This document shows, one piece after another, positions 25,581-35,600 of a stretch of 64,000 nucleotides of DNA; position 1 is the stretch's first letter, and each line of letters starts with the position of its first letter. A model generated the notes under the pieces. It saw only the letters and a list, made by a program, of their open reading frames with translations, was not told where the DNA came from and ran no database searches. Made by a program: the position numbers and the translations under genes. Origin of the DNA: Streptomyces fradiae (GTDB taxonomy: Bacteria > Actinomycetota > Actinomycetes > Streptomycetales > Streptomycetaceae); the NCBI RefSeq assembly GCF_041270065.1, contig NZ_CP065958.1:2728001-2792000 (forward strand), given 5' to 3'.

Positions 25581-26494
25581 GGTGCGGTTCCCCCGTTCGA
25601 CGTCTGCACCAGCACCCTAGCCGCCGGCTCCGGCGCGGCCTTGCGGCGCTGGAAGGAGGTCAGGGCCACTCCCCCGACGAGCAGCGCGGCGGCGCACCAG
25701 CGCAGCGGGCTGACCGGTTCGCCGAGGAAGAGGGCGGCGGAGGACATGCCGAAGACGGGGACGAGGAGGGAGAAGGGGGCCACGGAGGAGGCCGGGTGGC
25801 GGCGGAGCAGCCAGCCCCAGGCGCCGAAGCCGAAGACGGTGGTGATCCAGGCGACGTAGACGATGACGCCGGCGCCGGTCCAGTCGAGACCGCGCAGCGC
25901 CGCCAGGTCGCGGTCGGGGCCTTCGAGGAGGAGGGAGAGGGCGAGCAGCGGGAGTACGGGGACGGTGCTGACCCAGACCATGAAGTTGAGCGGGTCGGGC
26001 GGGGCGGCCTTGCGGGTGAGGACGTTGGAGACGCCCCAGCAGACGGCGGCCGCGATCACCAGGACGAAGCCGGTGAGCGGTCCGGAGGTGCCCTCGTCGA
26101 CGGCGGCGACGCCGATGCCGGCGAGCGCGACGCCCATGCCGAGCACCTTGACCCCGCCGGGCCGCTCGCCGAGCGCGAGGAAGGCGAAGAGGGCCGTGAA
26201 GACCGCCTGGACCTGCAGGATCAGGGAGGAGAGGCCGGCCGGGGCGCCGAGGCTCATGCCGGTGAAGAGCAGTCCGAACTTGGCGACGCCGAGGGCGAGT
26301 CCGACCCCCACGATCCACTTCCAGGCGACCTTCGGGCGGCCGACGAAGAAGACGGCGGGCAGGGCGGCGACGAGGAAGCGGAGGGCGGAGAAGAGCAGCG
26401 GCGGGAAGTGGTCGAGGCCGATCTCGATGACGACGAAGTTGACTCCCCAGACGGCGGCGACCAGGGCGGCGAGGGCTACATGAGCGGGGCGCAT
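25577..26494 (-). CDS. EamA/DMT-family transporter
   Basis: A 305-residue inner-membrane protein with ten predicted helices in two EamA repeats, the first starting HVALAALVAAVWGVNFVVIEIGLDHFPPLLFSALRFLVAA and the second near residue 145 with TGFVLVIAAAVCWGVSNVLTRKAA. Such proteins export amino acids, metabolites or drugs; the glutamate in ALGERPG and in LGEPVS at the repeat ends is typical. The ATG at 26494 is taken; another in-frame ATG at 26506 is possible, and neither has a clear ribosome site. It is divergent from a LysR regulator, which probably controls it, and coupled to the membrane protein gene downstream. Confidence 0.86.
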   Translation of the reverse strand: MRPAHVALAALVAAVWGVNFVVIEIGLDHFPPLLFSALRFLVAALPAVFFVGRPKVAWKWIVGVGLALGVAKFGLLFTGMSLGAPAGLSSLILQVQAVFTALFAFLALGERPGGVKVLGMGVALAGIGVAAVDEGTSGPLTGFVLVIAAAVCWGVSNVLTRKAAPPDPLNFMVWVSTVPVLPLLALSLLLEGPDRDLAALRGLDWTGAGVIVYVAWITTVFGFGAWGWLLRRHPASSVAPFSLLVPVFGMSSAALFLGEPVSPLRWCAAALLVGGVALTSFQRRKAAPEPAARVLVQTSNGGTAP

Positions 26495-26521
26495 GGGGAC
26501 GAGCATCGCCCGCGCGGACCA

Positions 26522-26569
26522 TGTAGCACCAGCACGGATTCCTTCATGATTGGATGAAGCACTGCTACA
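26522..26569. promoter_or_regulatory. Inverted repeats in the EamA-LysR divergent promoter
   Basis: CTTCAT (26542-26547) and ATGAAG (26554-26559) form an inverted repeat with a six-base spacer, and TGTAGCA (26522-26528) pairs with TGCTACA (26563-26569) further out. The inner element has the size and dyad of a LysR-type site. Both lie between the EamA start and the LysR start at 26586. Confidence 0.55.
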
Positions 26570-26585
26570 GAAAGGGGTCGTCGAC

Positions 26586-27497
26586 GTGCTCGATCTGGGA
26601 CGTCTGCGCGCGCTGCACGCCGTCGCCGTGCACGGCACGGTCGGCGCGGCGGCCACCGCGCTCGGCTACACGCCCTCGGCGGTCTCGCAGCAGATCGCCA
26701 AGCTGGAGCGGGAGACCCGCACGACCCTGCTCGAACGCAGCGGCCGGGGCGTCCGGCTGACCGACGAGGCCCGCCAACTGGCCGACACCGCCGAGCGGTT
26801 GCTCGCGCTCGTGGAGGAGGCGGAGGTACGTCTGGAGGAGCGGCGCGGGCTGCCCGCGGGGCGGCTGCGGATCGGCTGCTTCGCCAGCGCGGCGCGCGGT
26901 CTGATGCCCCGGGCGCTCGCCGATCTGGCCCGCCGCCATCCGGCGCTCGACGCCCGCCTGTCCGAGGTGGACCCGCATCTCTCGGTGGACCTGGTGGGGC
27001 GGGGCGTGCTCGACCTGGCCGTGGCGCACGACTGGGACATCGCGCCGCTGCCCGTACCGCCGGGGGTGGAGCAGGCGGTGATCGGCGACGACCTGTGCGA
27101 CATCCTGGTGCCGCGCGAGCATCCGCTGGCGGGCCGGGACGGGGTGCGGCGCGAGGAGCTGAGCCAGGAGCGGTGGATCACCCAGCCGCCGGGGACGGTG
27201 TGTCACGACTGGCTGATCCGGACGCTGCGGGCGACCGGTTACGAGCCGCTGATCGCCCATCAGGCCGAGGAGAACCACACCCAGGTGGCGCTGGTGGCGG
27301 CCGGGCTCGGCATCGCGCTCGTACCGCGGCTCGGCCGCGGCACCCTGCCGCCGGAGGTGGTGGCGCTGCGGCTCGACCCGATCCCGATGCGGCGGCTGTG
27401 GGCGCTGTGGCGGACCGGGGCGGCCCGGCGGCCGGCGATCACGGAGACGGTGCGGACCCTGCAGGAGGTGTGGCCGGAGATCGCGGCGGCCGGGTGA
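26586..27497 (+). CDS. LysR-family transcriptional regulator
   Basis: A 303-residue LysR-type regulator. The HTH lies in LGRLRALHAVAVHGTVGAAATALGYTPSAVSQQIAKLERETRTTLLERSGRGVRLTDEA, and the effector domain starts near residue 90 with LRIGCFASAARGLMP. The GTG at 26586 is preferred over the ATG at 26550 because AAAGGGG lies eight bases before it and LysR proteins start right at this point. It is divergent from the EamA transporter with dyad elements between, the usual arrangement of a LysR regulator with its target exporter. The ligand is unknown. Confidence 0.88.
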   Translation: MLDLGRLRALHAVAVHGTVGAAATALGYTPSAVSQQIAKLERETRTTLLERSGRGVRLTDEARQLADTAERLLALVEEAEVRLEERRGLPAGRLRIGCFASAARGLMPRALADLARRHPALDARLSEVDPHLSVDLVGRGVLDLAVAHDWDIAPLPVPPGVEQAVIGDDLCDILVPREHPLAGRDGVRREELSQERWITQPPGTVCHDWLIRTLRATGYEPLIAHQAEENHTQVALVAAGLGIALVPRLGRGTLPPEVVALRLDPIPMRRLWALWRTGAARRPAITETVRTLQEVWPEIAAAG

Positions 27498-27628
27498 CGG
27501 GCGGCGCCGCCCCGGCGAAGGACGCCGTCCCGACGCCGCCCTGGTGGCCTACGCCGTCCCGGCGGCGGACGCTGCTCGGGTGACGGGGCGTCATTCCTGC
27601 GCGGATCCTTGACCTGGCAGTTAGTTTC

Positions 27629-27638
27629 CGGATATCCG
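27629..27638. promoter_or_regulatory. 10-bp palindrome ahead of the GH3 gene
   Basis: CGGATATCCG is a perfect palindrome 38 bases before the GH3 start. A TTGACC element at 27609-27614, 17 bases before ATATCC, could be a weak sigma-70 promoter overlapping it. No DasR-type site is recognised. Role inferred only from position. Confidence 0.35.
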
Positions 27639-27675
27639 TGTCACCTTGGAAGTTTCCTTCACGGAAGGAGCACCA

Positions 27676-29496
27676 GTGCCCCCGGCCCCCTCCCGACGCA
27701 CCGTCCTCACCGTCACCGCCGCCGCGGCGGCCGCCGCCGTCACGGGCGTGACCGCGACCGCGGCTCTCGCCGACGAGCAGCGGATCTCCGACGACAAGCT
27801 GCGCACGCTCCTCTCCCGGATGTCCCTGGAGGAGAAAGTCGGCCAGCTCTTCGTCATGCGGGTCTACGGCCACTCCGCCACCGCCCCCGACCAGGTCGAC
27901 GTCGACGCCAACCTCAAGGAGATCGGCGTCCGCACGGCCGCCGAGCTGATCGAGCGCTATCACGTCGGCGGGATCATCTACTTCGCCTGGGCGCACAACA
28001 CCCGCGACCCGCACCAGATCGCCGACCTGTCCAACGGCATCCAGCGGGCCGGGCTCGCGCAGCCGACCCCGCTCCCGCTGCTCATCTCCACCGACCAGGA
28101 GCACGGCATCGTCTGCCGGGTCGGCGAGCCGGCCACCCTGATGCCGGGCGCGATGGCGCTGGGCGCGGGCGGTTCGCACTCCGACGCCCGCAAGGCGGCG
28201 CAGATCGCGGGCGCCGAACTGGCCGCCGTCGGCATCCGGCAGAACTACGCGCCGGTCGCCGACGTCAACGTCAACCCGGCCAACCCGGTGATCGGCGTAC
28301 GGTCCTTCGGCGCCGACCCGGCGGCGGTGGCCGCGATGGTCGCCGCGCAGGTCAAGGGCTACCAGCAGGGCGGGGTCGCGGCGACCTCCAAGCACTTCCC
28401 GGGGCACGGCGACACGGCCACCGACAGCCACTACGGCCTGCCGACCATCACCCACACCCGCGAGCAGTGGGCCGAGCTCGACGCCCCGCCGTTCCGTGCG
28501 GCGATCGCCGCCGGCATCGACTCGATCATGACGGCGCACATCGTGGTGCCCGCGCTCGACCCGAGCGAGGACCCGGCGACGCTGTCCCGGCCGATCCTCA
28601 CCGGCATCCTGCGCGAACAGCTCGGCTACGACGGTGTGGTGGTCACCGACGCGCTCGGCATGGAGGGCGTGCGGACGAAGTACGGCGACGAGCGCGTCCC
28701 CGTGCTCGCGCTGAAGGCGGGCGTGGACCAGCTGCTCAACCCGCCGGACCTCTCCGTCGCCTGGCACGCGGTGCTCGCCGCCGTGAAGAACGGCGAGCTG
28801 ACCGAGGCCCGGCTCGACGAATCGATCCTGCGGATCCTGCGCCTCAAGGCCAGACTCGGCCTGTTCAAGGAGCCGTACGTCAGCGACGCCGGCGTCGACC
28901 GCACGGTCGGCACCCCGGCCCACCTCGCGCACGCCGACCGGATCGCCGAGCGGACCACCACGCTGCTGGTCAACGAGGGCGGCTTCCTGCCGGTCAGCCG
29001 GCGCAGTCACCCCAAGGTCCTGGTGGTGGGCGCCGACCCGGCCTCGCCGTCCGGCACCACGGGCCCGCCGACCGGCACCGTGGCCGGTGCCCTGAACGAA
29101 CTCGGCTTCACCCCCACGGTGGTGCCGACCGGGACGGCCCCGACCGCCGCGAAGATCGACGAGGCGGTGGCCGCCGCGGCCGGCCAGGACCTGGTCGTGG
29201 TCGGCACGTACAACCTGACGGCGACCAGCACCCAGCGCACGCTGGTCGCCCGGCTCGTCGCGACCGGAGTGCCGGTGGTCACGATCGCCATCCGCAATCC
29301 GTACGACGTGGCGCGGACCACCGGCCAGCGGGCCACGCTCGCCGCCTACTCCTGGACGGACGTCGAACTGCGCGCCGCCGTACGGGTCCTGGCGGGCCGG
29401 GCCGAGCCGCAGGGCCGGCTTCCGGTCCCGGTGCAGGACGCGGCCGACCCGGCGAAGGTGCTTTACCCGGTGGGGTACGGACTCTCGTACCGCTGA
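27676..29496 (+). CDS. Secreted glycoside hydrolase family 3, beta-N-acetylhexosaminidase (NagZ-like)
   Basis: A 606-residue exported enzyme. The N-terminus has a twin-arginine-like SRRTVLTV before an alanine-rich hydrophobic stretch ending ATAALADE. The GH3 barrel starts near residue 60 (MSLEEKVGQLFVMRVYG) and carries the NagZ-class motif KHFPGHGDTATDSHYG near 239, whose Asp-His pair acts as general acid/base. The nucleophile aspartate is in VVVTDALGM near 325. A GH3 C-terminal domain covers about 430-606. The GTG at 27676 has GGAAGGAG at ideal distance. It opens the cell-wall island and probably releases GlcNAc from muropeptides or chitooligomers outside the cell. Confidence 0.9.
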   Translation: MPPAPSRRTVLTVTAAAAAAAVTGVTATAALADEQRISDDKLRTLLSRMSLEEKVGQLFVMRVYGHSATAPDQVDVDANLKEIGVRTAAELIERYHVGGIIYFAWAHNTRDPHQIADLSNGIQRAGLAQPTPLPLLISTDQEHGIVCRVGEPATLMPGAMALGAGGSHSDARKAAQIAGAELAAVGIRQNYAPVADVNVNPANPVIGVRSFGADPAAVAAMVAAQVKGYQQGGVAATSKHFPGHGDTATDSHYGLPTITHTREQWAELDAPPFRAAIAAGIDSIMTAHIVVPALDPSEDPATLSRPILTGILREQLGYDGVVVTDALGMEGVRTKYGDERVPVLALKAGVDQLLNPPDLSVAWHAVLAAVKNGELTEARLDESILRILRLKARLGLFKEPYVSDAGVDRTVGTPAHLAHADRIAERTTTLLVNEGGFLPVSRRSHPKVLVVGADPASPSGTTGPPTGTVAGALNELGFTPTVVPTGTAPTAAKIDEAVAAAAGQDLVVVGTYNLTATSTQRTLVARLVATGVPVVTIAIRNPYDVARTTGQRATLAAYSWTDVELRAAVRVLAGRAEPQGRLPVPVQDAADPAKVLYPVGYGLSYR

Positions 29497-29504
29497 CCGG
29501 CGGA

Positions 29505-29957
29505 CTACGAGCGGAGCGGGCCCGGGGCCTCCGTCAGGCGGAGGCACCGGTCCCCGCCGGTCTCGAAGAGGACCCAGTTCCACTTGAGCGCGTCACGGGT
29601 CTGCGGACCGTAGACGCCGTCGGCGGAGATCTTGAGGGCGGACTGGACCCGCTTGAGGGCGGACTCGGTCGCCGGACCGAACTGGCCGTCGGACACGATG
29701 TTCTGGCCGTAGCACTGCCACAGGGTCTCCTGCAGCCAGCGGACCTGCTCACCGGAGGCGCCGCGGCCCATCGCGCAGAAGTTGCTTCCCGCGGCATCGG
29801 TCGGGATCTTCGCGTAGTAGTCGGCGGCGTCGTGGTAGGTGTCGTAATCGGTACAGCGGGGCATGGCGGCGCTCGCCGACGCCGAACCAGTGGTGAGTAC
29901 GCCGAGCGTGAGCGCGGCGACCGCGCCGAGCGATGCGAGGGTGCGCTGCAGCTTCAT
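29505..29957 (-). CDS. Secreted peptidoglycan-binding domain protein
   Basis: A 150-residue exported protein. A Sec signal peptide (KLQRTLASLGAVAALTLGVLTTGSASASA) ends near residue 31. The rest is one PG_binding_1-like domain, with MGRGASGEQVRWLQETLWQCYG and DGQFGPATESALKRVQ and DGVYGPQTRDALKW as the repeat signature, plus four cysteines that could form two disulfides. It has no catalytic domain. It closely resembles the protein at 37699-38151, which shares the cysteine pattern and C-terminal RCLR motif. The ATG at 29957 follows a G-rich ribosome site. It runs convergent to the GH3 gene, eight bases away. Confidence 0.85.
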   Translation of the reverse strand: MKLQRTLASLGAVAALTLGVLTTGSASASAAMPRCTDYDTYHDAADYYAKIPTDAAGSNFCAMGRGASGEQVRWLQETLWQCYGQNIVSDGQFGPATESALKRVQSALKISADGVYGPQTRDALKWNWVLFETGGDRCLRLTEAPGPLRS

Positions 29958-30237
29958 GGGTGGGTCCCCCCGGGGAGTCATGGACTTCGGACGTCGGACG
30001 TCGGCCGTGTCGGCGGACCGGCGGACCGGCGGACGACGGCGGGCCGAAAGCTAGCAGCGCGCCGCCGGCCGCCGCAGGGCCCTCCGGACCGCCCCGAACG
30101 CCCTCCCACGGGCGGTCCGGGAAGGCCCCGGGCCCGCGGGGGCTGGGCCTTCTCCGGCGGGCGGGACCCGTCTCGTACCGTCCCGGGGGTGTCCCGCACG
30201 CCGTCCCGTCCTGCTTCCCGCGTTGTCCCTCTTCAGG

Positions 30238-31200
30238 TCAGGGCTTGATCTCGCCCAGCGGGGAGCACTCCTGTTCCTTCTGGGCGGGGATCGCCCCGCA
30301 GATGGTGATGGTCTCCCAGGGCGCGTCCGGGGTGACGGCAAGCATCCGCGTGTACGTGTCGTGCTCCATCCGGATCGTGGCCTCGTCGGACGAGCTGCGC
30401 TTGTCCCGGATCATGACCGTGTCCCCGATGTTGCCGTTCTCGATCCGCCCCCACACCGCCTGGCAGGCCTCGCTGTAGCGGAGTTGGATGCGCATGCCGC
30501 GCAGGAAGGTCTGGCGCACCGTCTTCGCGTCCCACTGGCAGTCCTCCGCCTGCGGCTCGCGGTCCAGGCAGGTGTCGCTCTTGCAGCCGACCTTGATCGG
30601 ACCGCTCGGGCGGGTCTGCGCGGCGGGCGTGGCCGAGGCCGTGGTCGAGGGCGAGCCCTTCGCCCCGGGGGTGCCCGCGTCGGCCGGTTCGATGAGGAGG
30701 ACCGTCAGGAGGCTGCCGAGGGCGGCGCCCGCGACGACGCCGGCCGCCGTGGTCAGGATCCGGGGCCAGGCGAACCGCCGTGCCGGAGCGCCTTCTTCCG
30801 GTCCGGGCGCACCCGGCCCCGGCACCGGCTCCGGCACCGACTCCGGTCGCGGGCGCTCCGCGGTCCTGGCCGCGGGCTCCTCGGCCGGCGTCTCCGCCGC
30901 CGCCTCCTCGCGTACGACGGCCTGGTCGAGGAGCGCGAGCAGGGGCCCGGGATCGGTCCTGGCCGCGGCCGCGAACTCCTCGACTGCGATCCGGGCCGGG
31001 ACCTGTTTTCCGTTGAGGAAGCGCTCCCAGGAGGAGCGGCTGTAGTGCGTCTTGTCCGCCAGGCGGTTGTAGCTCAGCTGCGACGCGTCCTTGATCCGGC
31101 GCATCTCGGCGAAGAGGTCACCTCGCGGGATGTCACCGTCTCTCGGAGCGCCGTCTCTCGGAGCGTCGGCGCCGCCGCCCGCCCCTGTTCCCCCAGCCAT
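30238..31200 (-). CDS. HTH (XRE) - transmembrane - DUF2690 protein
   Basis: A 320-residue membrane-bound protein. An N-terminal XRE-like domain (DLFAEMRRIKDASQLSYNRLADKTHYSRSSWERFLNGKQVP, about 33-73) is followed by an acidic Pro/Glu-rich linker, a single transmembrane helix (about 150-172) and an extracytoplasmic DUF2690 domain with paired cysteines (VGCKSDTCLD, AEDCQW, SEACQAVWGR). A cytoplasmic HTH with an outside domain suggests a sensor-regulator or anchored nucleoid/cell-wall protein. The ATG at 31200 has GGGGAG seven bases upstream; the ATG at 31215 lacks one. It lies among cell-wall hydrolase genes. Confidence 0.83.
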   Translation of the reverse strand: MAGGTGAGGGADAPRDGAPRDGDIPRGDLFAEMRRIKDASQLSYNRLADKTHYSRSSWERFLNGKQVPARIAVEEFAAAARTDPGPLLALLDQAVVREEAAAETPAEEPAARTAERPRPESVPEPVPGPGAPGPEEGAPARRFAWPRILTTAAGVVAGAALGSLLTVLLIEPADAGTPGAKGSPSTTASATPAAQTRPSGPIKVGCKSDTCLDREPQAEDCQWDAKTVRQTFLRGMRIQLRYSEACQAVWGRIENGNIGDTVMIRDKRSSSDEATIRMEHDTYTRMLAVTPDAPWETITICGAIPAQKEQECSPLGEIKP

Positions 31201-31294
31201 CACGTGACTCCCCATGTCTCGTGCCTGTTTCCGTCCCCCGGCCCTCGGCCGGCGGGAACAGTATCAGCCACGAAAGTGGCGTGCTCATGACTGT

Positions 31295-31325
31295 GACCCC
31301 CCGGGAGTGTCGCTCCCGGGGGGTC
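31295..31325 (-). terminator. Perfect 13-bp hairpin downstream of the amidase gene
   Basis: GACCCCCCGGGAG (31295-31307) and CTCCCGGGGGGTC (31313-31325) are perfect complements around a five-base loop. The hairpin sits 40 bases beyond the amidase stop on the minus strand and before the DUF2690 gene, separating the two leftward transcripts. Confidence 0.8.
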
Positions 31326-31365
31326 TCGGTCGGCGCAGGCTTCTCGCCGCCTGCGGGCACATGGG

Positions 31366-32445
31366 TCAGGCGAGCAGCCGGCTCCAGGTCCGCGCGTCCA
31401 CGACGCCGTCCTGCGGCAGCGCGCGGGACTCCTGGAACGCCGCCACCCGGGCCGCGGTGCCGGGCCCGAAAAGGCCGTCCGCCGTCGTCGCGAAGCCGAG
31501 GGCGGTGAGCCGGCTCTGCACCGCCTTCACCGCCTCCCCGGCCGCGCCCTGCGCGACCGGCGCGCACAGCTGGTTCCAGGTCTGGTTCCCCGCCACCCCG
31601 TCGACACCGGCTCCGATCAGCTTCTGGAACGCGCGCACCGCGCCGTCGGTCGCCGGCCCGAAGGAGCCGTCCGGCGTGATCGCCGCCCCGCGCTGGACGA
31701 GGAGGCACTGCAGCACGCGCACCCGCTCGTTCACGTCGCCCGTGCGCAGCACCGGCCACACCGGGGCGGTCGGGTCGCCGCCGGTCCGGGCGGCCACGTC
31801 CGCGCGCAGCTGGGGCAGCAGCGCGTAGAGGCGGTCGCCGGGGCACTGGGTGTTGTTGAAGTCCCGGTGCCCGTAGATCTGGTACGGCTGGAGCCCGTAC
31901 TGGAGGCAGATCCGGGTGCAGAGGTCGACGAGCGCCGCGTACTGCTCGGGGCGGGGCTCCTCCGTGACGTACGTGCCCTCGTTCTCGATGCCGACGGCCA
32001 CCGTGTTCTGGCCGGTGCAGTGCGCGGCCTCGACGGTCTGCGCGCCGCTGTCGAGGGCGGCCAGGCTGCCGTGCCGGCCCTCGGTGACGTACGCGCCCCG
32101 GCTGACGGTGAAGTGCTGCCCGGTGTCGATCCAGCCCTCCGTGTCCATCTGGTACGTCTGCATCGCGCGGGCCAGCGCGAACGCGCGGTCCTGTCCGTAC
32201 TCGGCCACGTTGGCGGTCGCCGTGTGGTGCACGATGATCTTCTGCGGCCGGGCCGCGAACACCTTCACGGGGCTCTTGGGCGGCCGCGCGCCCCAGGCCT
32301 CGCAGCCGGAGATCAGGGGTCCGTCGGCGGCTCGCGCCCGGCCGGCCGCCGTGCCCAGCGTGGTCAGCGCCGCCCCCAGGGACAGCGCGCCGGCCAGCAG
32401 GGAACGTCGGCGGAGCAGCGGCGGTCGTGCCGTCGGCGTGGTCAT
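31366..32445 (-). CDS. Secreted PGRP/Amidase_2-type N-acetylmuramoyl-L-alanine amidase with two PG-binding domains
   Basis: A 359-residue exported zinc amidase that cleaves the stem peptide from muramic acid. A twin-arginine-type signal (LLRRRSLLAGALSLGAALTTLG) ends near residue 39. The catalytic PGRP-like domain (about 45-215) shows CEAWGARPPKS, the zinc ligand in KIIVHHTATAN, GIENEGTYV, and the second ligand pair in IYGHRDFNNTQCPGD. Two PG_binding_1 repeats follow (PDGSFGPATDGAVRAFQ and ADGLFGPGTAARVAAFQ, about 235-355). A perfect hairpin ends the transcript. It fits the surrounding wall-remodelling set. Confidence 0.92.
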   Translation of the reverse strand: MTTPTARPPLLRRRSLLAGALSLGAALTTLGTAAGRARAADGPLISGCEAWGARPPKSPVKVFAARPQKIIVHHTATANVAEYGQDRAFALARAMQTYQMDTEGWIDTGQHFTVSRGAYVTEGRHGSLAALDSGAQTVEAAHCTGQNTVAVGIENEGTYVTEEPRPEQYAALVDLCTRICLQYGLQPYQIYGHRDFNNTQCPGDRLYALLPQLRADVAARTGGDPTAPVWPVLRTGDVNERVRVLQCLLVQRGAAITPDGSFGPATDGAVRAFQKLIGAGVDGVAGNQTWNQLCAPVAQGAAGEAVKAVQSRLTALGFATTADGLFGPGTAARVAAFQESRALPQDGVVDARTWSRLLA

Positions 32446-32539
32446 GTGAGTCCGTTCCGTTCCGTCGGGCCTTCGGAAAGTGGTGGTTCGACGCTAGGAA
32501 CTGACGAGCCGCCAGGACAAGCCGCAACGCCCGTCCCGG

Positions 32540-32581
32540 CGTCCCGTGCCGTCCCACGGGACCGTGAGACGGCACGGGACG
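32540..32581 (-). terminator. Perfect 14-bp hairpin downstream of the transglycosylase-esterase gene
   Basis: CGTCCCGTGCCGTC (32540-32553) and GACGGCACGGGACG (32568-32581) are exact complements with a 14-base loop, 57 bases past the stop of the large leftward gene and about 95 bases before the amidase start. A terminator is the simplest reading; an operator for the amidase gene is possible. Confidence 0.65.
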
Positions 32582-32637
32582 GGTGTCGTCGGAAGCGATG
32601 CGTCAGTGAGGTCGCGTCAGCGGATCGCGTCAGCAGG

Positions 32638-35600
32638 TCACTGCGCGGGCATGCCGCCCAGGGTCTGCTCCAGCGCGTCGGCGTAGTGCCGCGCGCCGGC
32701 GATCTTCGGGTGGAACGACTGGGCCGAGGCACCGACCTTGATCACATCGATGTCGAGGTTCGGCACGTCGCTCTCCACCAGGTCCCCGACGAGGCCGTGC
32801 ACCGTCTCGGGCGATCCGCAGATGGCCTGGCCCTTGAAGGCCTCCTTGGGGTTGGAGAACCACACCTTGACCCCCTGCGCCCGGGCGTCCGCGGCCGCCC
32901 CGTCCATCTCCTGGAGCAGGAGATCGCCGACGGAGTTCAGCCAGGGACCCTCGCCCATGCTGATGTTGGGCACGCACTGCCCGTTGTTCTCCAGGAGCGG
33001 CGGATAGCCCATCAGCACGATCCGGGCCTGCGGGGCCCGCGCCTGGATGGCCTTCAGGGTCTTCACGATCTGCGGGCGCACCAGGTTGTGGATGCGGTCG
33101 GGGACATAGGTGATGAGCGGCCCCGAGCTCTTGTCCGTCTTGTTCCCGTCGGCGTCGACGACGGCGATCTCGGCGTTCTGGCACATCAGGGAGATGAGGA
33201 TGCACTGCTGGAAGATGGGCGTGAACAGGGTGTCGTTGCCGCCGATGGAGATCGTCACCAGGTTGGTGTTCTGGTCGAGGTAGCCCTGGTCCAGCTGGGC
33301 GAGTTCGCCGTACTCCGTCTTGCCGCCGCCGTCCAGCTGGCCGAGCACGTTGTACGTACGGGCGCCGGAGCAGGCGATCAGGTGGTAGTCCAGCGACGGG
33401 TCACGGGCGTCGGCGAGCGCGCCGACCGAGCTGCCGCGGCCGGGCAGCGTGGCCTGCCGGGACCAGGCCTTGGTGGAGCGGTGGCAGGCGTCGCGGGTGG
33501 CGCCGTTCGTCGTGTCCCGGTAGTTGGTCTCCTTGTAGTAGTCGGCTCCGCCGGAGACGGACGCGCCCTCGCCGGAGGAGTACGAGTCGCCGAGCGCGAC
33601 CACGAAGTCGCGCGGCTTGCCGGGCAGCGGCTGGAACGCTGCGGCGTCCCAGGCCACGTCCTCGGTGCCGTCGCCGCCCACGGCGTGCGTGCTCAGCGAG
33701 ACCTTCGGCGTGCCGGTGAAGTGGAACACGCCGAGGTCCATCCAGCGGTTCTCCCGGGTGCGCTGCGGCACCACCCGTACGGGGCTGGTCGAATCCGTCC
33801 CGTACACCGTGTACGTGGCCTGCCGGGTGTGCGCGCCGTGGTCCGGCATGTGCACCATCACCCGGGCCCAGCCGCTGCCGCCGATGTTCTGGCCCAGCGT
33901 CCAGGTTCCGGTGGTGAGCAGCCGGCTGCTGTCGGTGGTGAACTTGTCACGGGTGTGGGAGAACCAGAAGTGGCCGCCGTAGCCGCCGCCGATCTGGTGC
34001 ATGTCGATCTTGCCGGGATACGTGCCGAGCCACGGGGTGAAGTCGAAGCTGAAGGACCCCGCCGAGGCGACCGTGCCGGGGCAGTTGCGGGCGTCCGATC
34101 CGGCCGGCCGGGTGCCGTTCGGCAGGTCGTCGACGATCAGCGAACCGGCCGGCAGGCCGCTGCTGCACCGCGGCGGATAGGAGGAGTCCTCGTCCGGCTG
34201 CTCCGGGTAGGTGGTGTCGAAGCGGTGGGTCGCCTGGCCGCACTGGCTCTGATCGCAGTTCTTGTACGAGACCGCGTGGTGGTGCCAGCAGTGCAGGTCG
34301 GTCCGGGTGCAGGCGCCGAGTCCCGGCTCGTTCTTGTCGTCCGGGCCGATCTTGTCGGGGTTGCACTCGTTGGTGGCGTCGCAGAACATCGCCTCCGAGG
34401 GCTTGAGGCCCGCGGTGCGGTCGGCCGCCGTGTTCCACCAGGCCTGGCGGAACCCGACGCCCATCACGCCCGGCTTGAACATCGCCGAGAGCGGCCGGGC
34501 CGCCCAGCCCATCACCTTCTCCTGGTACGGCCAGTCCTGCGGGTGGGAGGCGTGCGAGTAGTCGTCGCCGCCGTTGGCCGACTCGAGGAACGGGGTGCGG
34601 TTGGCCTTCCAGAGCGGGTTGGCCGGGTTGTTCGTCCAGCCCACGCCCCACGTGCCGTTGTTCTTCGCCGCGTCGGCCTGCGGGTAGAAACCGGAGTTGT
34701 ACGCCCACAGGGCGAAGATCCAGTTCTCGATGTACTTCGGCTTGCCGTTGTTGATGACCAGACCGGCGTCGCGGGTCTGGTTCCACTTCTCGGCGAGCTT
34801 GTCGGCGCCGGCGGCGATGTTCGCCGTGTAGTCCAGGGCCGCGGCCTCCTGCTGCACGGTCGACAGGGTGGGCTGGTCGTGGCCGGGCAGCCGCATCCCG
34901 TCGGTGATCTGGGTGAGGCCGTAACCGCAGTCGGCCTTCGACCAGTTGACGGCCCACGGATCACCCTGGGTGCCGTTGGGCGCGTAGTCGATGCCGTAGT
35001 AGTTGCCGATCAGCGGATTGCCCGTGACACCCGGGACGACGTACCGGCTGGCCTGCCACATGTTGGATTCCTGGGCGATGACGCCCAGCAGGATCTGCGC
35101 CGGGATGTGCCACTCGTCGGCCTTGTCGGTGTAGCCGTTGGGGTCGCCGCTCAGCACCCGCAGCGGGAACAGGAGCTGCGGGTTGTAGCCCGCGATGCCG
35201 GTGCTCTTCCAATTGGCCGGCCGGTTGATGTGCTGGTTCAGGCCCATGATCACGGCCTGGTCCACGGCCCATTCGACCTGGCGGGGCGTGGGCTGGAAGG
35301 CCTGCTTGCGCACGTCACCGCGTGGTACGGAGCAGGTGCGCTCCACTTCGGCGGGGTCGTGCGACGAGGATTCGGCGACGCCCGCGAGCAGGGTCGTCCG
35401 CGCGGTCTGCGCGCTGGGCGCGTTCTGGGCGGACTTACGGGGAGTGCCGGCGGGTCCGGCCGGGGAGCGCAGGGCGGGCGAGGGCGCCTGCCCGTCGACG
35501 AGCCGGGCGGGGGCCACGGCCTCGGCCCCGGGCGTGGCTTCGAGTTCGACGCTCCTGCCGGTGCCCAGCACGGTGACCTGGTTGACGACGGTCCGCTCGG

